A stretch of 64,000 nt of DNA from Aralia elata (GCA_034770075.1 CM068385.1:50290746-50354745), one strand, 5' to 3'. Positions 48,581 to 60,044 are shown, numbered from the stretch's first letter. Made by a program: numbers and translations. The notes: generated by a model not told the origin, from the letters alone.

Positions 48581-50662
48581 TGTAGACACCCAAATTTTGC
48601 GTTCCCTGTTACTAACCATGACAGGAGGGAAAAATCGTCAATTGAACCGGCTTGCGGGAGCGAAGGAATGGGCACAAGTGCGAGCGCCCGACACCACCGC
48701 AATGTTTGGCGACCAAGGGTGACGTGACAATAAAGCCTTCCGAAGGCAGGCATTCCCGAATGATGGTGGCACGTCTCCCGGAAATTCCCGGACTACAGAA
48801 TACGAGTCTGTCAGCGAAAACCGACGTTACGGCATGAAAATCGAGGCGTGGCACGAAAGACGAGAAAGTCAAACCGTTCCAGCCGCGGATTGATCTGCGG
48901 CCAAATAGTAGCGCCTTTTGAAAATACGGAAACTCGAAACACAGAACTCGAAACCAGGCGAGTGGACGGCGGGCGGCTGGCTCTGGCCAGCCTATCTATT
49001 TCAAGCTCATTTTCGCTCAGCATACAGGGAGTTGGAGAGTTGAAGGTTTTTTTGGAAGAAAGAAGGATTCAGCAGCAGCAAAAGTACGGAAATAAAGAGG
49101 AAAAGAGAGAAATTTTGCAACCAAATAGGAAGAAAAGAGAGAAAAAAAGAGAGAATTTAATTCTTTTGATTTTGATTGTACAAATACACTCCTTATCCTA
49201 TTCAAAATACACAAGTTTACATCCATTTGAGATCAATTGCAAGGTGAAAATTCCATATTCGTTCTAGCCATTTATATCATATTGATTGGTTTAAATTTGA
49301 TGTAAATTTCATGTGTTTTGTTGAACAATCATGGATTAGGGATTATTAGTGAGGGTTCCATCGGAACAAAATTCTTCCTAATAATCCGAGGATATCCAAT
49401 TGACGAAATTTCTAGCTTGTTTATGGTGATTCATTGGGTGTAATTTATTTAGATTGTCATTTTCGGATATCATGGTGTATTAGATAAATTCGGGTTGGTT
49501 AGTTATGTAGTGTTCATTTTGTGGGCATGTAGTAATCTCGTGTGAGCCTAGGAATGCGACCCGTGGTCCAAATCCGATGATGGACATTTTGATGTATGTG
49601 ATAGATTCAAGATGCTTGTTTTGTAACATGTAATTGTCGGGCCTTAAAACGACGCTAAGGAGAGAATCGGGTTTAAGGCCCCGTATTAGTGGAATATGTG
49701 ATTGTTGGCGTTCGGGAATATTTTGATGGCTTACATGCCCGTGAATAGCCCCCGACGCGTGTTTATGCTTGATTAGATTTCGTGACACCAAAATGATTCC
49801 AAAAGATTAAACGATAAAGATTTTTCTAAGATCAATCAAAGTAGGATATTAGCATCACAAGGTTAAAAATCGGGAATGCTAACGAAAGTCGATTCTTATT
49901 ATACGAGAAAGCTAAAAAGAAATTGTTTTCAAATGTCACGAAAATGGGTTTTATAAGAAAAAATTAAATGTTTTATTAAACCTTGATGTTATAGGGCGAA
50001 AAGAGATCCTAGAAAATTGCCCATCATTTATGAAAGCAACGTATAAATCTCGATTCCTATTTTTACTAAGGCTTAATAAACTCCTATTTTTGCCAAAACG
50101 ACACCTAATGAAAATCTCCTAGTTTTGACAAATAAAATCAAACCTTTTCATAAAGATTTTCTCGTGTATGCCGAAAAGACATTCCGAAGCATTCTTAAAT
50201 TAAATCACGACTTTCCCTAAAAATCCAAATGATTCTTTCATACAAACTCACCACAACATTCATATAGGCACACACACACACACACACGTGCACATACACA
50301 CATATTCAAGAATTTAAAGGATAGGAAAAGCATCAAGATTGCGGTAACCGTTTTCACGGAAGTCGGGGGGTGCCTAACACCTTCCCCTCGCTTAAACAAG
50401 CCCCCGAACTCTATGAATCTCCGGTTCGCAGACCAATTAATTCGGAGTCACACATGAGCCAGCGATTTACGAAAAAATGAAACTCGAATGAGTTGGTACA
50501 TCCATTTCAAATATACCAACTGGCGACTCTGATTAATTGGCTCATCATAAAAAACGATCTTTCAAAACCCCGTCGACATCAATGCCGACCTTTTCCAAAA
50601 ATCATTCAATCAAAGGCTAAAATCGGAACAAGGACAAAGAGAGGAGAAACCCGGCGTCGACA
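48581..50662 (+). mobile_element. Tat/Retand-type 3' LTR (~2.08 kb)
   Basis: Begins tgtagacacccaaattttgc after a polypurine tract and ends ggcgtcgaca. It shares termini and internal order with the LTR at 5372-7402: palindrome at 48883, attagggattattagtgag segment, CA microsatellite near 50265-50300, the agttggta/taccaact inverted pair, and ctggcgactctg at 50520. By eye the two LTRs are only about 70-75% identical in their first 350 bases, too diverged for a young pair. What follows at 50663 is antisense Tat gag-protease DNA. Confidence 0.88.
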
Positions 50663-52020
50663 TGAATTATATTACATTGTTTTCTAACAGATGTTCCACT
50701 AGATAGCCACAACCCTCTTTGCTAATCACCTTGGGAATGTGTGCCTCTTCCAGGACTTTGGTCAGAATTCTGCAGTAATCGTCGGATGACAATACCAACT
50801 TCATGATCGATGTCAGAGTCGATTCCTCGCTCAATACCTTGGCCCCCCTCGCTTCTGGATGATTCATCTTCCTTAAGGAATTCCACAGCTTTCTCCTCGG
50901 ATATCTTTTTGTTCTTTCTTCCCTTTGCTCTCAAGGACTCGTCCTAGAAGATATAAAGGATTCCCCTTTGATGTTACCGAATATACTCCCCCGATAATTC
51001 CACTGGTACTATTTTCAGATTTGCTAATGGGGATTTGTGGTCTCGCTGCAATGGTGAGAAGTTTCGGAGCCGTTAACCTGATAGGCCCCTCTGTGATACT
51101 CTGCTTAGACCCGCCAACCTAATTGGTGTCCCTCGTATATTCTCCCTGATCACTTGTCATGCCAATCATCTCATCGATTCTCTTTATATAATTCAGCCTT
51201 GGTGGTCCTCTGGCTTCGCTGGCTTCCACCACATTGACCCCTTCCCCATCATGCTTAGGCAGGGAATTGACTTTAATATTTGGTGACTCTGGCTGTTCCA
51301 CCATGATCTCCCCGCTATCGATTCATGTTCTGAATCTTGTGCCTTCAGCGCCCAGCAGTCCTGAGTATCTATGGACCAGGGGAACCCGAATGGTACGCAC
51401 ACTTCTTACTCGGGTCAAATATTCTCCCTTTCGGGTCAATTGGGGGTGCCAAATTGACTATCTTTCTCTGTGCTATTAGTACTGCCTAAAATCTGTTCAA
51501 GAGGATCCCCAAGCGGGGTGAATACCCGATCTCTGGTGGTCTCAAATCTTCTTCGTCCGTCCATCCTTTGATTATCGGAAATTAGGTTGTCGAGGTGGCA
51601 CAATTCTCTGTATTTGCACTAGAGGGCTATTCTCCACTTTCCTAGATGATCCTTGCAGGATGAGAGAAACATCTTCCTTTTTTCTCTTTTGGGTCCTGCG
51701 GGAAGTACTGCCATAGTTTCCACTCTGGAATTTGCTCCGCAACTGTCTCTAGAGCTGTGAAGTCCCGGATCTTGCAAGACTTTGACCCCATGTCATACCA
51801 TTTTCTCCATGCTTTATCATTTTCGGCAAAAGATCTTCCAATCCCCGCTATCACTCGCTCAATAATAGGGCGTCTCTTGAATATCCACAAAGGTCATTAC
51901 CATCTCTGCCTCTCGCCGTGGGGGATTCACCGGTGCAGCTATACCCCTCCACCGCTGTGCATAGTCCCTAAAAGAGTCTTTTGGTTACTGCTTGACCGTT
52001 GTTAGTGGATATCTGTCAGG
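50663..52020 (-). pseudogene. Antisense Tat gag-protease fragment
   Basis: On the minus strand, from right to left: SFRDYAQRWRGIAAPVNPP and EMVMTFVDIQETPYY (gag core: the YAQRWR..AA.V.PP and EM...F.DTL..PYY pattern of Tat gag), GIGRSFAENDKAWRKWYDMG and SKSCKIRDF, then further frames to MKLVLSSDDYCRILTKVLEE and AHIPKVISKEGCGYLVEHLL near 50870-50670, matching the segment before the Tat protease (LL..SE.HR..L.KVL.EA.V). Stops and frameshifts are frequent. No CCHC finger or catalytic DSGA is seen. Its orientation is opposite to both Tat LTRs, so it is a separate or inverted remnant. It is cut on the left by the 3' LTR end and on the right by the truncated chromovirus LTR. Confidence 0.75.
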
Positions 52021-52064
52021 GGCCCTCTGTGCGTGGAAGCTGTAGTTTGTGTCAAGAAAGTAAT

Positions 52065-53252
52065 AAGCGTGTGTGTTATAATATTATAGCAGCGCATCAG
52101 GCAAGTTTCCTATCCCTTGTCTAACCCTTGTGTTGGGCAAGTTTCTAAACCTTAGGCACTATTCTTTTTATTTCGTGCAAACAGGTGTATGTTATGCAAG
52201 TTTCTTAACGCTTGTCTAACCCTTGTGTTGGGCAAGTTTTCCTTAACCTTACTCGAATTATATTTTGAGCAGGATTCATATTTTATACAGGTTGTATATT
52301 GTTGCAAATTTCATGACTCAAATTGAGTTATTACTTTTGAATCATATTAGTGGACTAATTATTGTCAATTACTCCACCTCCAAGATAATTATTGATATTC
52401 GCAGGCTTATGCATTTGAATTCATTATCTATTGTTGGATTATGGAAACGTTTTAAGTTCTTCATTCATGAACTTTTTTAAGGAGATAGTCTACGCCATTT
52501 GTTTCGGTTTAGACATGTACAGGTTATTATTTTAAAAGCTATCCAAACCGATTGTTGGTGCGGATTCTTGGACTGAGAGAGCAACCCTTATTAGGGGATT
52601 ATAATGTGTGGTTATTCGATGCATTTTCTGTCAGAGTTAAATGTTATGCATATACATGGTGTACGAGAGGTCTTATCCCCTCGAGTACAACTGACGGGGC
52701 CAGGTTTTAAAAGAGTTAGTCGAATGATTGATTGACTCTTTGGCCAAAAGTTCATGGTCGGTTGGACCACTCAGCAGTTAAATAATCATTATTCATTGAT
52801 TTATTTGGACTTTGATTATGTCATTTCAGCTATTTCATCAATGTTCATAAAATTGTTGATCTATGCAGCTATTATTCTTATTCATTCATGATATATCTTC
52901 ATTCTGACTTTTAAACTTGCTGAGCAAAGTAGTTGCTCACCCTTGCTATATTCATGTACATATTGCATTTAACCCGGGGAGTTCCAAAGCGGACAAAGGC
53001 AAAGGAAAGCTTAAGGAATAGTTACATATACTATCCCGTTGTGTAATCGTGGAATAGTTTTGTATTATTAATGTATTCCGCGATGTATTTATTTAAGGTT
53101 GTAGACCTTGGGACCGTAGTGAACCTTTTGTAATGAACAACATATGTTTATTTTATTCCGCATTAGTTAATTTATGTTGTTTAGAGGTGTATAGATGCAT
53201 TTTATCGTGAGCATTAAATTCGAGGTATTGGTATCTGAATTTGGGGGTGTCA
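52065..53252 (+). mobile_element. Truncated 5' LTR of Tekay-type chromovirus
   Basis: Aligns with the last ~1.17 kb of the 3' LTR (61323-62492) with few differences, from agcgtgtg to gggtgtca. The first ~2 kb is missing, and the sequence to its left is antisense Tat DNA. Followed by a Met-tRNA primer-binding site. Close similarity to the 3' copy indicates a much younger insertion than the Tat LTR pair. Confidence 0.9.
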
Positions 53253-53257
53253 AAGGT

Positions 53258-53270
53258 TGGTATCAGAGCT
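53258..53270 (+). other. Primer-binding site, Met-tRNA type
   Basis: tggtatcagagct begins five bases after the LTR end. Same class as at 2788, as expected for Tekay/Del chromoviruses. Confidence 0.85.
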
Positions 53271-53509
53271 TTAGGTTATAAACTTTAGGATTTGCGAAAC
53301 CTAGGTTATAACCTTAGTATTAAACTCGTATTGAGTACGCTAGGTGATGGATCGGGGAGATTCATTTGATGGTCATGTCTGGAGGTGGATTGTGGAAATC
53401 CATCGAGCCGAATTGTGCATGATAAAATATCATTTCATTTTATCAATGAATATATTTTATTGTGACACTGACATCTTGCTATCTATTTGTTTCTGTTTGT
53501 GGCTGTAGG

Positions 53510-54321
53510 ATGTCTAAGATGGGAGAGTTCAGTCCTGCTAGAGAGGTAGAGTTCACAGACATACATGTGGACGAAGGGCAATTAGTGGAGGTGCAGCCGA
53601 GTGAGCCAGATATGATGGACACTAGGGATGAGTCCGAGGCCGAGTATGGTTCTGAGGAGGAAGCCAGTTACCGGAAGAGTGCTGAGGCTGTTTAAGCGAC
53701 GAGGGGGAGGATGAGGTCCCCGAGGAGGATCCATTGACGGAAGATGATGAGCCACCTGAGTATGCAGATGGCATGGGCACTACTGCTAGTGATATTATCG
53801 AAGAGCTGACAAATAGGAATGAGGAGCTCGAGAATCGAGTAACTCACTTAGAGGAGCAGAACCAGGAGCACCAAGATCGAGAAGAGCAGTACAGGTCATT
53901 GGCATATCAGACTTTGGGGGAAAAGACTGAGTTGACCCAGAAGTTACAGGAAAAGGACCAGAGGATTGCCGAATTAGAGGCAGAGGTTCACGGTCGCCGA
54001 GGGGTTTCTGTTCAGTTTAGTGTAATGGTGTATGACCTCCTAGAGAGGAATGTGATGCTGGTAGGACAGATGGAGCAGGTAGAGGATCAGCTAGAGACTA
54101 CTCGTCTAGAGCGAGATGAGGCTATGGAGCACTTGGCAGCCCTGACTGCAGAAATTGATTCCCTCAGGTCAGGCTTGACTACTTCCATAGGCAGGCTGAG
54201 GGACAGGGTGAGGAGGTACCCCAGGGATGAGGGCAGCAGCAGGCGCGTGATTAGGCGCCGAGTGGTTGACAGGTTGGCTCGACGGGAGCTCAGGGTTGTA
54301 ATTCGCCGCAGCAGGCGGTGA
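53510..54321 (+). pseudogene. Extra coiled-coil ORF upstream of gag
   Basis: Starts at the ATG of MSKMGEFSPAREVEFTDIHV. The first ~60 residues are strongly acidic (DESEAEYGSEEEA). One frameshift near 53690 separates them from the rest, which reads in another frame through SDEGEDEVPEEDPLTEDDEP, then NRNEELENRVTHLEEQNQEH, GEKTELTQKLQEKDQRIAEL and MLVGQMEQVEDQLETTRLER with heptad leucines (a long coiled coil), and ends in an Arg-rich tail (RRVIRRRVVDRLARRELRVV) and stop at 54321. Joined, it would be about 270 residues. It lies between primer-binding site and gag, where Tekay elements are not normally known to carry an ORF. It resembles no domain I can name; the acidic / coiled-coil / basic layout hints at a self-associating, nucleic-acid-binding protein. 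The string gtttgtggctgtag just before the ATG looks like a 3' splice site. Confidence 0.6.
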
Positions 54322-54710
54322 TGTGTTATTTTTAGCATTATGTTTGCAGTAGGTCCCACTTTTGTTGTAATAGGGGCTTACTTATGTTGTAAATCCCTTT
54401 GCTGGTAGCGTGCGTGGGATAGTAGTTGAGCCCCAATTTTGCTTCTAGTATAGGGGTGGAAGGTTATTATTCCCTAATTTTGTTCTTTAGGGGATAGTTA
54501 ATGGTTGGCAGGCTATGTCATTTAGCATTTATAGAAGTATGGCACCTGTTGAGTTGTATTAAGATAGTGACATATGGTTATAAATGCAGTTGTTTTATTT
54601 AAATCAAACGTGTTTGATAGATGCTTTTACTTTTAATTGTTGACTTAAATGACTTGTTGCATGAGGCCTAGATCTATTAGTAATAGCCGATGGTTTTCTT
54701 TTAGCAGATC
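54322..54710 (+). other. Spacer between extra ORF and gag
   Basis: No ORF. Ends ttttcttttagcag just before the gag ATG at 54711, another strong 3' splice-site-like string. Confidence 0.5.
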
Positions 54711-55690
54711 ATGGCGCCAAGAGGACAGACCGCGTAACCAAAGGGTTGAGGAGTCGGTGAATAATGAAGGGGGTCAGGCAGACCCTATGAGGGCTTTTGT
54801 TAACTTATTAGCAGAATCAATGCAGGGCAGACAAGCCACTGCAGGGGATCAGCCAGGAAGTCCCATGCGCGAATTTTAAGGACTTCAAATTAGTAGGACA
54901 ACCGGAATTTCATGGGACTACTGATCCGATTGAAGCCCAGACATGGGTAGAAGAAATAGAGAAAGTTTTTGAGGACTCAATGGAGGACGAGGAGAAGAAG
55001 ACATCGTATGCAACTTTTATGATGAAAGGTGAGGCAAAATTTACTGGTTGGAAGGCGAACAAAGGTCGAGCCGGGGAAGGCACGATTACATGGGCTCGTT
55101 TCAAGGAGCTGTTTTTCGAAAACTACTTTCCAGCGAGCATGCAGGAAAGCATGGAGATAAACTTCCTGGAACTAAAGCAAGGAAGCATGTCAGTTGCGGA
55201 TTATGCCGCAAAATTTAACGAGTTAGCGAGGTTTGCTCCACATCAGGTGGACACCGAAGCTAGGCGGGCAAAGAGATTTGAACAAGGACTGAAACCTTGG
55301 GTGTATAGTAAGGTTGCGGTTTTGCAGATCAACACATTTTCTACGTTACTTGATAAAGCAATCATTGCTGAGGGAGGAAGCGAAGCTTTGGCCAGGCACA
55401 ACCAAGATCAGAAAAGAAAAAGAGTCATGATGATGGTCATAAGGAAGGTAGCAGTGGGGGGAAGTAACCCAAATAAGAGAAAATGGAACGACAGGTCAGA
55501 TGACAGGAAGCAAATCCGGAGGGGATACAAAGAAGGGTAATAAATGCGAGAAATGTGGAAAGAATCACTTTGTGAGAATGCATGAAAGGAAAAGGGGTTT
55601 GTTTCAACTGTGGTCAACCAGGGCACTTTGCCCCACAATGCCCAAAGGCGAAGGCAGGAAGTTGTTTTTCTTGTGGCGCTTCAGATCATC
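54711..55690 (+). pseudogene. Chromovirus gag (capsid and nucleocapsid)
   Basis: ATG at 54711 (MAPRGQTA) is soon frameshifted. The capsid region reads DFKLVGQPEFHGTTDPIEAQ, WVEEIEKVFE, ITWARFKELFFENYFPASMQ, FLELKQGSMSVADYAAKFNE and RAKRFEQGLKPWVYSKVAVL, the standard gypsy Retrotrans_gag pattern (F.G...P..A..W......F, W..F...F...YFP, L.QG..SV.EY...F..L). Two zinc knuckles follow: CFNCGQPGHFAPQC (55600-55641) and CFSCGASDHQKKDC (55663-55704). Gag forms the particle that packages element RNA. At least three frame changes break it (near 54740, 54880 and 55540-55585). Confidence 0.9.
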
Positions 55691-56215
55691 AGAAGAAGGA
55701 TTGCCCAAAGAGGAAGAGTGATGCAGGCAGTGCTAACCAAGGGAACAACAGTAAGCTGACTATCGGAGGACCAACCCAGCAGAACAGACCAGTAGCACGC
55801 ACCTTCAACATGACAGTGCAGGATGCGATGGAATCAAAGGATGTGGTGGTAGGTATTATTTCGATCAATAATATTAATGCATATGTATTATTTGATTCGG
55901 GAGCTACCTGTTCATTTGTGTCAAATGAATTTGCTAAACGGCTAAACTTACCTCGTGAGAAGAAATTAGAGAACCCCAATGAAATGTGGAAGTAGCTAAT
56001 AAGGAAGTTATTCCTGTAGAACATATTCATAGAAATTGTTGTGCTGAGATAAACGGGTATAAACTGAGCGTAGATTTGATTCCGATACGACTAGGAGAAT
56101 TTGACGTAATTCTTGGGATGGATTGGTTGTCTAGTCACGGGGCTATGATTGATTGTCAGAAGAAAAGTATACACCTAAAGACTCCGAATAAGTCGAAGGT
56201 CGTATTTTTACGGTA
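55690..56215 (+). pseudogene. Chromovirus aspartic protease
   Basis: After the zinc knuckles, RTFNMTVQDAMESKDVVVGI and INNINAYVLFDSGATCSFVS: the DSGAT triad is the protease active site. It continues SNEFAKRLNLPREKKLENP to a stop at 55995 and in another frame through INGYKLSVDLIPIRLGEFDV and ILGMDWLSSHGAMIDCQKKS, the ILGMDWL block at the end of gypsy proteases. The protease matures Gag-Pol. One frameshift near 55990 inactivates it. Confidence 0.88.
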
Positions 56216-56247
56216 GTAAATCGCCAAGACAATCTTGTTGTCTGACG

Positions 56248-57220
56248 ATGATGCAAGCGAAGAAATTGCTACAGAAAGGTTGTTTAGGTTATCTGGCTCA
56301 CGTGGTTGATACCCGAAGAGTAGAAGGTGAGTTGGGTCAGATACCTGTAGTAAGGGAATTCCCAGACGTTTTCCCAGATGAGATACCGGGATTGCCGCCG
56401 GATAGAGAAGTGGAATTTGTGATCGACTTAGTACCGGGAACCGCACCGATCTCAAAGGCACCGTACAGGATAGCACCGGTAGAGATGAAAGAACTGATGG
56501 TTCAACTGCAGGAGCTGCTAGATAAAGGATATATTCGTCCGAGTGTATCTCCGTGGGGAGCGCCAGTATTGTTCGTGAAAAAGAAGGATGGATCGTTAAG
56601 GCTTTGTATTGACTACAGGGAATTGAACAAGGTTACCATTAAGAACAAGTATCGTTGCCTAGAATTGGTGATTTGTTCGATCAATTGAAGGGAGAAAAAT
56701 TCTTCTCAAAGGTTGACTTGAGGACAGGATATCACCAACTGAAGGTAAGGCAGGAGGATATTCCAAAGACAGCATTCAGAACTCGATATGGACACTTTGA
56801 GTTTTTGGTGATGTCGTTTGGGCTGACGAATGCGCCCAGCAGCATTTATGGACATGATGAACAGAGTGTTCAAGCAATACCTAGATAAATTTGTCGTCGT
56901 TTTCATAGATGACATTCTTGTTTACTCGAAGACGGAGGAGGAACACGTTCGGAGCATTTAAGGATAGCCCTGCAAACGCTGAGAAGGGAGAAGCTTTATG
57001 CAAAGTTTTCCAAGTGTGAATTTTGGCTACAAAGGGTGCAGTTTTTGGGGCACGTAATTGACAAGGATGGTGTGTCAGTGGATCCTGCCAAGGTAGAAGC
57101 AGTAATAAACTGGGAGCAGCCGAAGACACCGACAGAAGTCCGAAGTTTCTTGGGAATTAGCAGGTTACTATCGGAGGTTTATTCAGAACTTTTCAAAGAT
57201 AGCGACCACCACTGACGAAT
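56248..57220 (+). pseudogene. Chromovirus reverse transcriptase
   Basis: In order: FPDVFPDEIPGLPPDREVEF, VEMKELMVQLQELLDKGYIR, PSVSPWGAPVLFVKKKDGSL, LCIDYRELNKVTIKNKY, then shifted to GDLFDQLKGEKFFSKVDLRT, HFEFLVMSFGLTNAP, and shifted again to VVVFIDDILVYSKTEEEH (FIDD, the catalytic YxDD equivalent). The thumb and connection follow in pieces up to 57220 (VIDKDGVSVDPAKVEAVINW). Frameshifts near 56655, 56845 and 56960 prevent translation as one protein. All RT boxes are present and well conserved, so decay is recent. Confidence 0.92.
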
Positions 57221-57700
57221 TTGACAAGGAAAACTGTAAAGTTTGTATGGACGGAGAAGTGCGAAGAGAGTTTCTTGGAGTTGAAGAAGAAACTTAGTGA
57301 AGCACCTGTGTTATCACTGCCAGATGGTACAGGGGGATTTGTGGTGTACAGTGATGCGTCACACAAAGGCCTTGGGTGCGTATTGATGCAGCATGGGAAG
57401 GTCATTGCGTACGCGTCACGGCAGCTGAAGGATTATGAGAAGGGATATCCGACTCATGACCTGGAACTAGCGGTAGTAGTGTTTGCTCTGAAGATTTGGA
57501 GGCACTATCTGTATGGGGAGAAGTGTGAGATATACACCGACCACAAAAGTCTGAAGTATATCTTCACTCAAAAGGAACTAAACATGAGGAAGAGGCGATG
57601 GTTGGAGTTGATCAAGGACTACGACTGTGAGATTCTATACCATCCCGGTAAGGCCAATGTAGTGGTCGATGCTCTAAGTAGGAAAGGCAGAGATAAGTTG
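57221..57700 (+). pseudogene. Chromovirus RNase H
   Basis: Within the open frame 57221-58078: VKFVWTEKCEESFLELKKKL, FVVYSDASHKGLGCVLMQHG (catalytic YSDAS), VIAYASRQLKDYEKGYPTHD, LELAVVVFALKIWRHYLYGE (catalytic E) and CEIYTDHKSLKYIFTQKELN (catalytic D in YTDHKSL), then LYHPGKANVVVDALSRKG. All catalytic positions are intact in this segment. It removes the RNA strand during reverse transcription. Confidence 0.93.
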
Positions 57701-58845
57701 ATGATGCTGACAGCTCAAGAGGAACTGATCATGGATATGGAAAGACTGGAGTTGGAAGTCAAATATCCGACGAATGCAGATGAGAAACTGTTCGCAGTGG
57801 AGGCGAGTCCGACTTCATTAGACAAGTTACAAGAGGCTCAAGAAAAGGATGATGAATGTATCGCCATAAAGAAGCGAATCTCAGAAGGAGAGGAATTAAA
57901 GTACAAAATTGATGGCACAAGACTGCTAAGGTTTGAAGGGAGGATCTGGATACCGATGGTTCCGGAGTTGAGAGAAGAGATTCTGCAGGAAGCTCATTCT
58001 ACAAGGTATTCGATACACCCTGGTAGTACCAAGATGTATCAGGATTTACGCCAACACCGGTCTGGTGGCCGAACATGAAAAGAGAGGTCGCAGAATGTGT
58101 TGGGCGAATGCTTGACATGTTAGAGGGTAAAAGCAGAACATCAAAAACCGGGTGGACTGCTACAACCGCTGAATATTCCAGAGTGGAAGTGGGGAGCATA
58201 TCCACGATGGATTTTGTGACGGGGCTTCCACCAACTCAGAAGGGTTACGACGCGATCTGGGTGATTGTGGATCGTTTGACTAAATCTGCACATTTTCTAC
58301 CGATCAGGATAAGGTACAGGCTGGAGCAGCTAGCAAAGTTATATGTGAAAGAAATTGTGTCACGACATGGAGTACCGGTATCTATTGTATCTGACAGAGA
58401 TCCACGTTTCACGTCGAATTTCTGGAAGAGCTTGCAAGAAAGGTTGGGAACTTAGTTGAGGTTGAGTACGGCATATCATCCTCAAACGGATGGGCAAAGC
58501 GAACGAACGATTCAGACGCTAGAGGACATGCTTAGAGCATGTGTGATGGATTTTAAAGGCAGATGGGATGATCACCTACCATTGGTGGAGTTTGCATATA
58601 ATAACAGTTATCATGCAAATATTGGCATGCCGCCATACGAAGCATTATACGGAAGGAAGTGTCGAACACCTCTGTGTTGGGACGAAGTCGGTGAACGAAG
58701 ACTGTTGGGACCTGAATTGGTGCAACAGACTGTGGATGTCGTCAGAGTGATAAGAGCTCGGTTGGTAGCGGCTCAGGATCGATAGAAGAAATACGCCGAT
58801 TTGCATCGTTAGAAGCAAGACTTTGAAGTTGGCAGTTTTGTATTT
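57701..58845 (+). pseudogene. Chromovirus integrase
   Basis: Zinc-binding domain: EILQEAHSTRYSIHPGSTKM, then a frameshift at about 58045-58070 that loses the Trp-Trp-Pro block and its frame, and the Cys-x2-Cys pair is altered (MLDML). The catalytic core reads ISTMDFVTGLPPTQKGYDAI (first Asp), HGVPVSIVSDRDPRFTSNFW (second Asp), a TAG at 58453-58455, and AYHPQTDGQSERTIQTLEDM (Glu). It continues GMPPYEALYGRKCRTPLCWD, with further TAG stops at 58783-58785 and 58810-58812. The DDE triad is present. Mutated stops and a lost zinc-binding Cys pair mean this copy is dead. Confidence 0.92.
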
Positions 58846-59247
58846 TTGAAGGTATCTCCTTGGAAGGGGAAGATCAGATTTGGAAAGAAGGGAAAATTGA
58901 GTCCCAGGTTCGTAGGACCGTTTGAAGTTTTAAAGAGAGTAGGTGAAGTGGCGTACGAGGTAGCTTTACCTCCTGAACTGGAACATATTCATAATGTGTT
59001 TCACGTTTCTGTGTTGCGGCCATATAAACCCGACTACAAGCATGTGATATCCTATGAACCAATTCAAGTGGAGAAAGACTTGACATATGAAGAAATTCCT
59101 GTCCAGATATTAGATAGGAAGGAGCAAACGTTGAGAAATAAGGTCATTCATTCGGTCAAAGTACTTTGGAGGAACCACGCAGCTGAAGAAGCTACGTGGG
59201 AGCTAGAAGAGAAGATGAGGAAGAATTATCCGCATCTTTTTGAGTGA
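58846..59247 (+). pseudogene. Integrase C-terminus with chromodomain-like tail
   Basis: VSPWKGKIRFGKKGKLSPRF and VGPFEVLKRVGEVAYEVALP (the GKLSPR..GP.E...RVG..AY.LALP block of the integrase C-terminus), IHNVFHVSVLRPYKPD, then LTYEEIPVQILDRKEQTLRN, VLWRNHAAEEATWELEEKMR and KNYPHLFE to a stop at 59247. The V.W..H...EATWE block is the chromodomain-like tail of Tekay/Del chromoviruses, thought to guide integration to particular chromatin. This segment is uninterrupted. It lies 65 bp before the polypurine tract. Confidence 0.92.
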
Positions 59248-59297
59248 ACCCGTTAAGTTTTCCGTACCTAGACTGTAATTCTGGGGACAGAATTCTT

Positions 59298-59311
59298 ATA
59301 AGGGGGGAGGA
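59298..59311 (+). other. Polypurine tract of the chromovirus
   Basis: ataaggggggagga, directly before TGTAACGACC of the 3' LTR. This is the typical aggggggaggatgtaac junction of Tekay-type elements. Confidence 0.9.
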
Positions 59312-60044
59312 TGTAACGACCGGGAATTCTGAAATTTCCTTGTAATTCGAATTTTTGAATATTAATGAATATTTTATATTTTATTAATATTATATTGTGT
59401 TACGTGTTTAAAGGTTGCGTGACAACCTGGATTATGTGGATGCATGAAATTTTACGTGTTATAGTTTTGTTTAAGTGAATAATTGATTTCGCGTAGGGTC
59501 GCTAAATCACTATTCATGGGGCACGTTTCCCGATGCACTATTCACGCCATAAAATTTTTGTGTCTTTTTCGATGTTAATAAATTTCATAAATACGTGTAT
59601 GCGTACGAATAATTTTTCCAAGTGTCGGAAATTTTAATTGAGCTGATACGTGATTTTATCCGTATCCGAAATGTGTTATATGGTGTGTTCCGAATAAATG
59701 GACAAATCCCATAATAATTATTTTTTATACATCCCAATAATTTATGGGAGTACCCATTCTAATTTTGGGTAGAGTTATTTACCAGTTTTGGTACAAAAGT
59801 GGGAGTTTTCGGATATATTTTTGGTATTTTCGGGTATTTGTTTTGGCTTGTTACCCCAAGAGGGAACAAATCCCTCATTTTGGACCAATGAGAATTGAGC
59901 AAGGGGGAGGTTGCCGGCAAGCTCCTTGAGCAACCAACCCCATTTTCATTTTCTTCCACTTCTCCCTAATTCACTCCACTCCTCCCAAATTCAAACATTC
60001 ATTCTCTTTTGCAATCCATCAGCTCTTCATTCAAACCCATTCTG

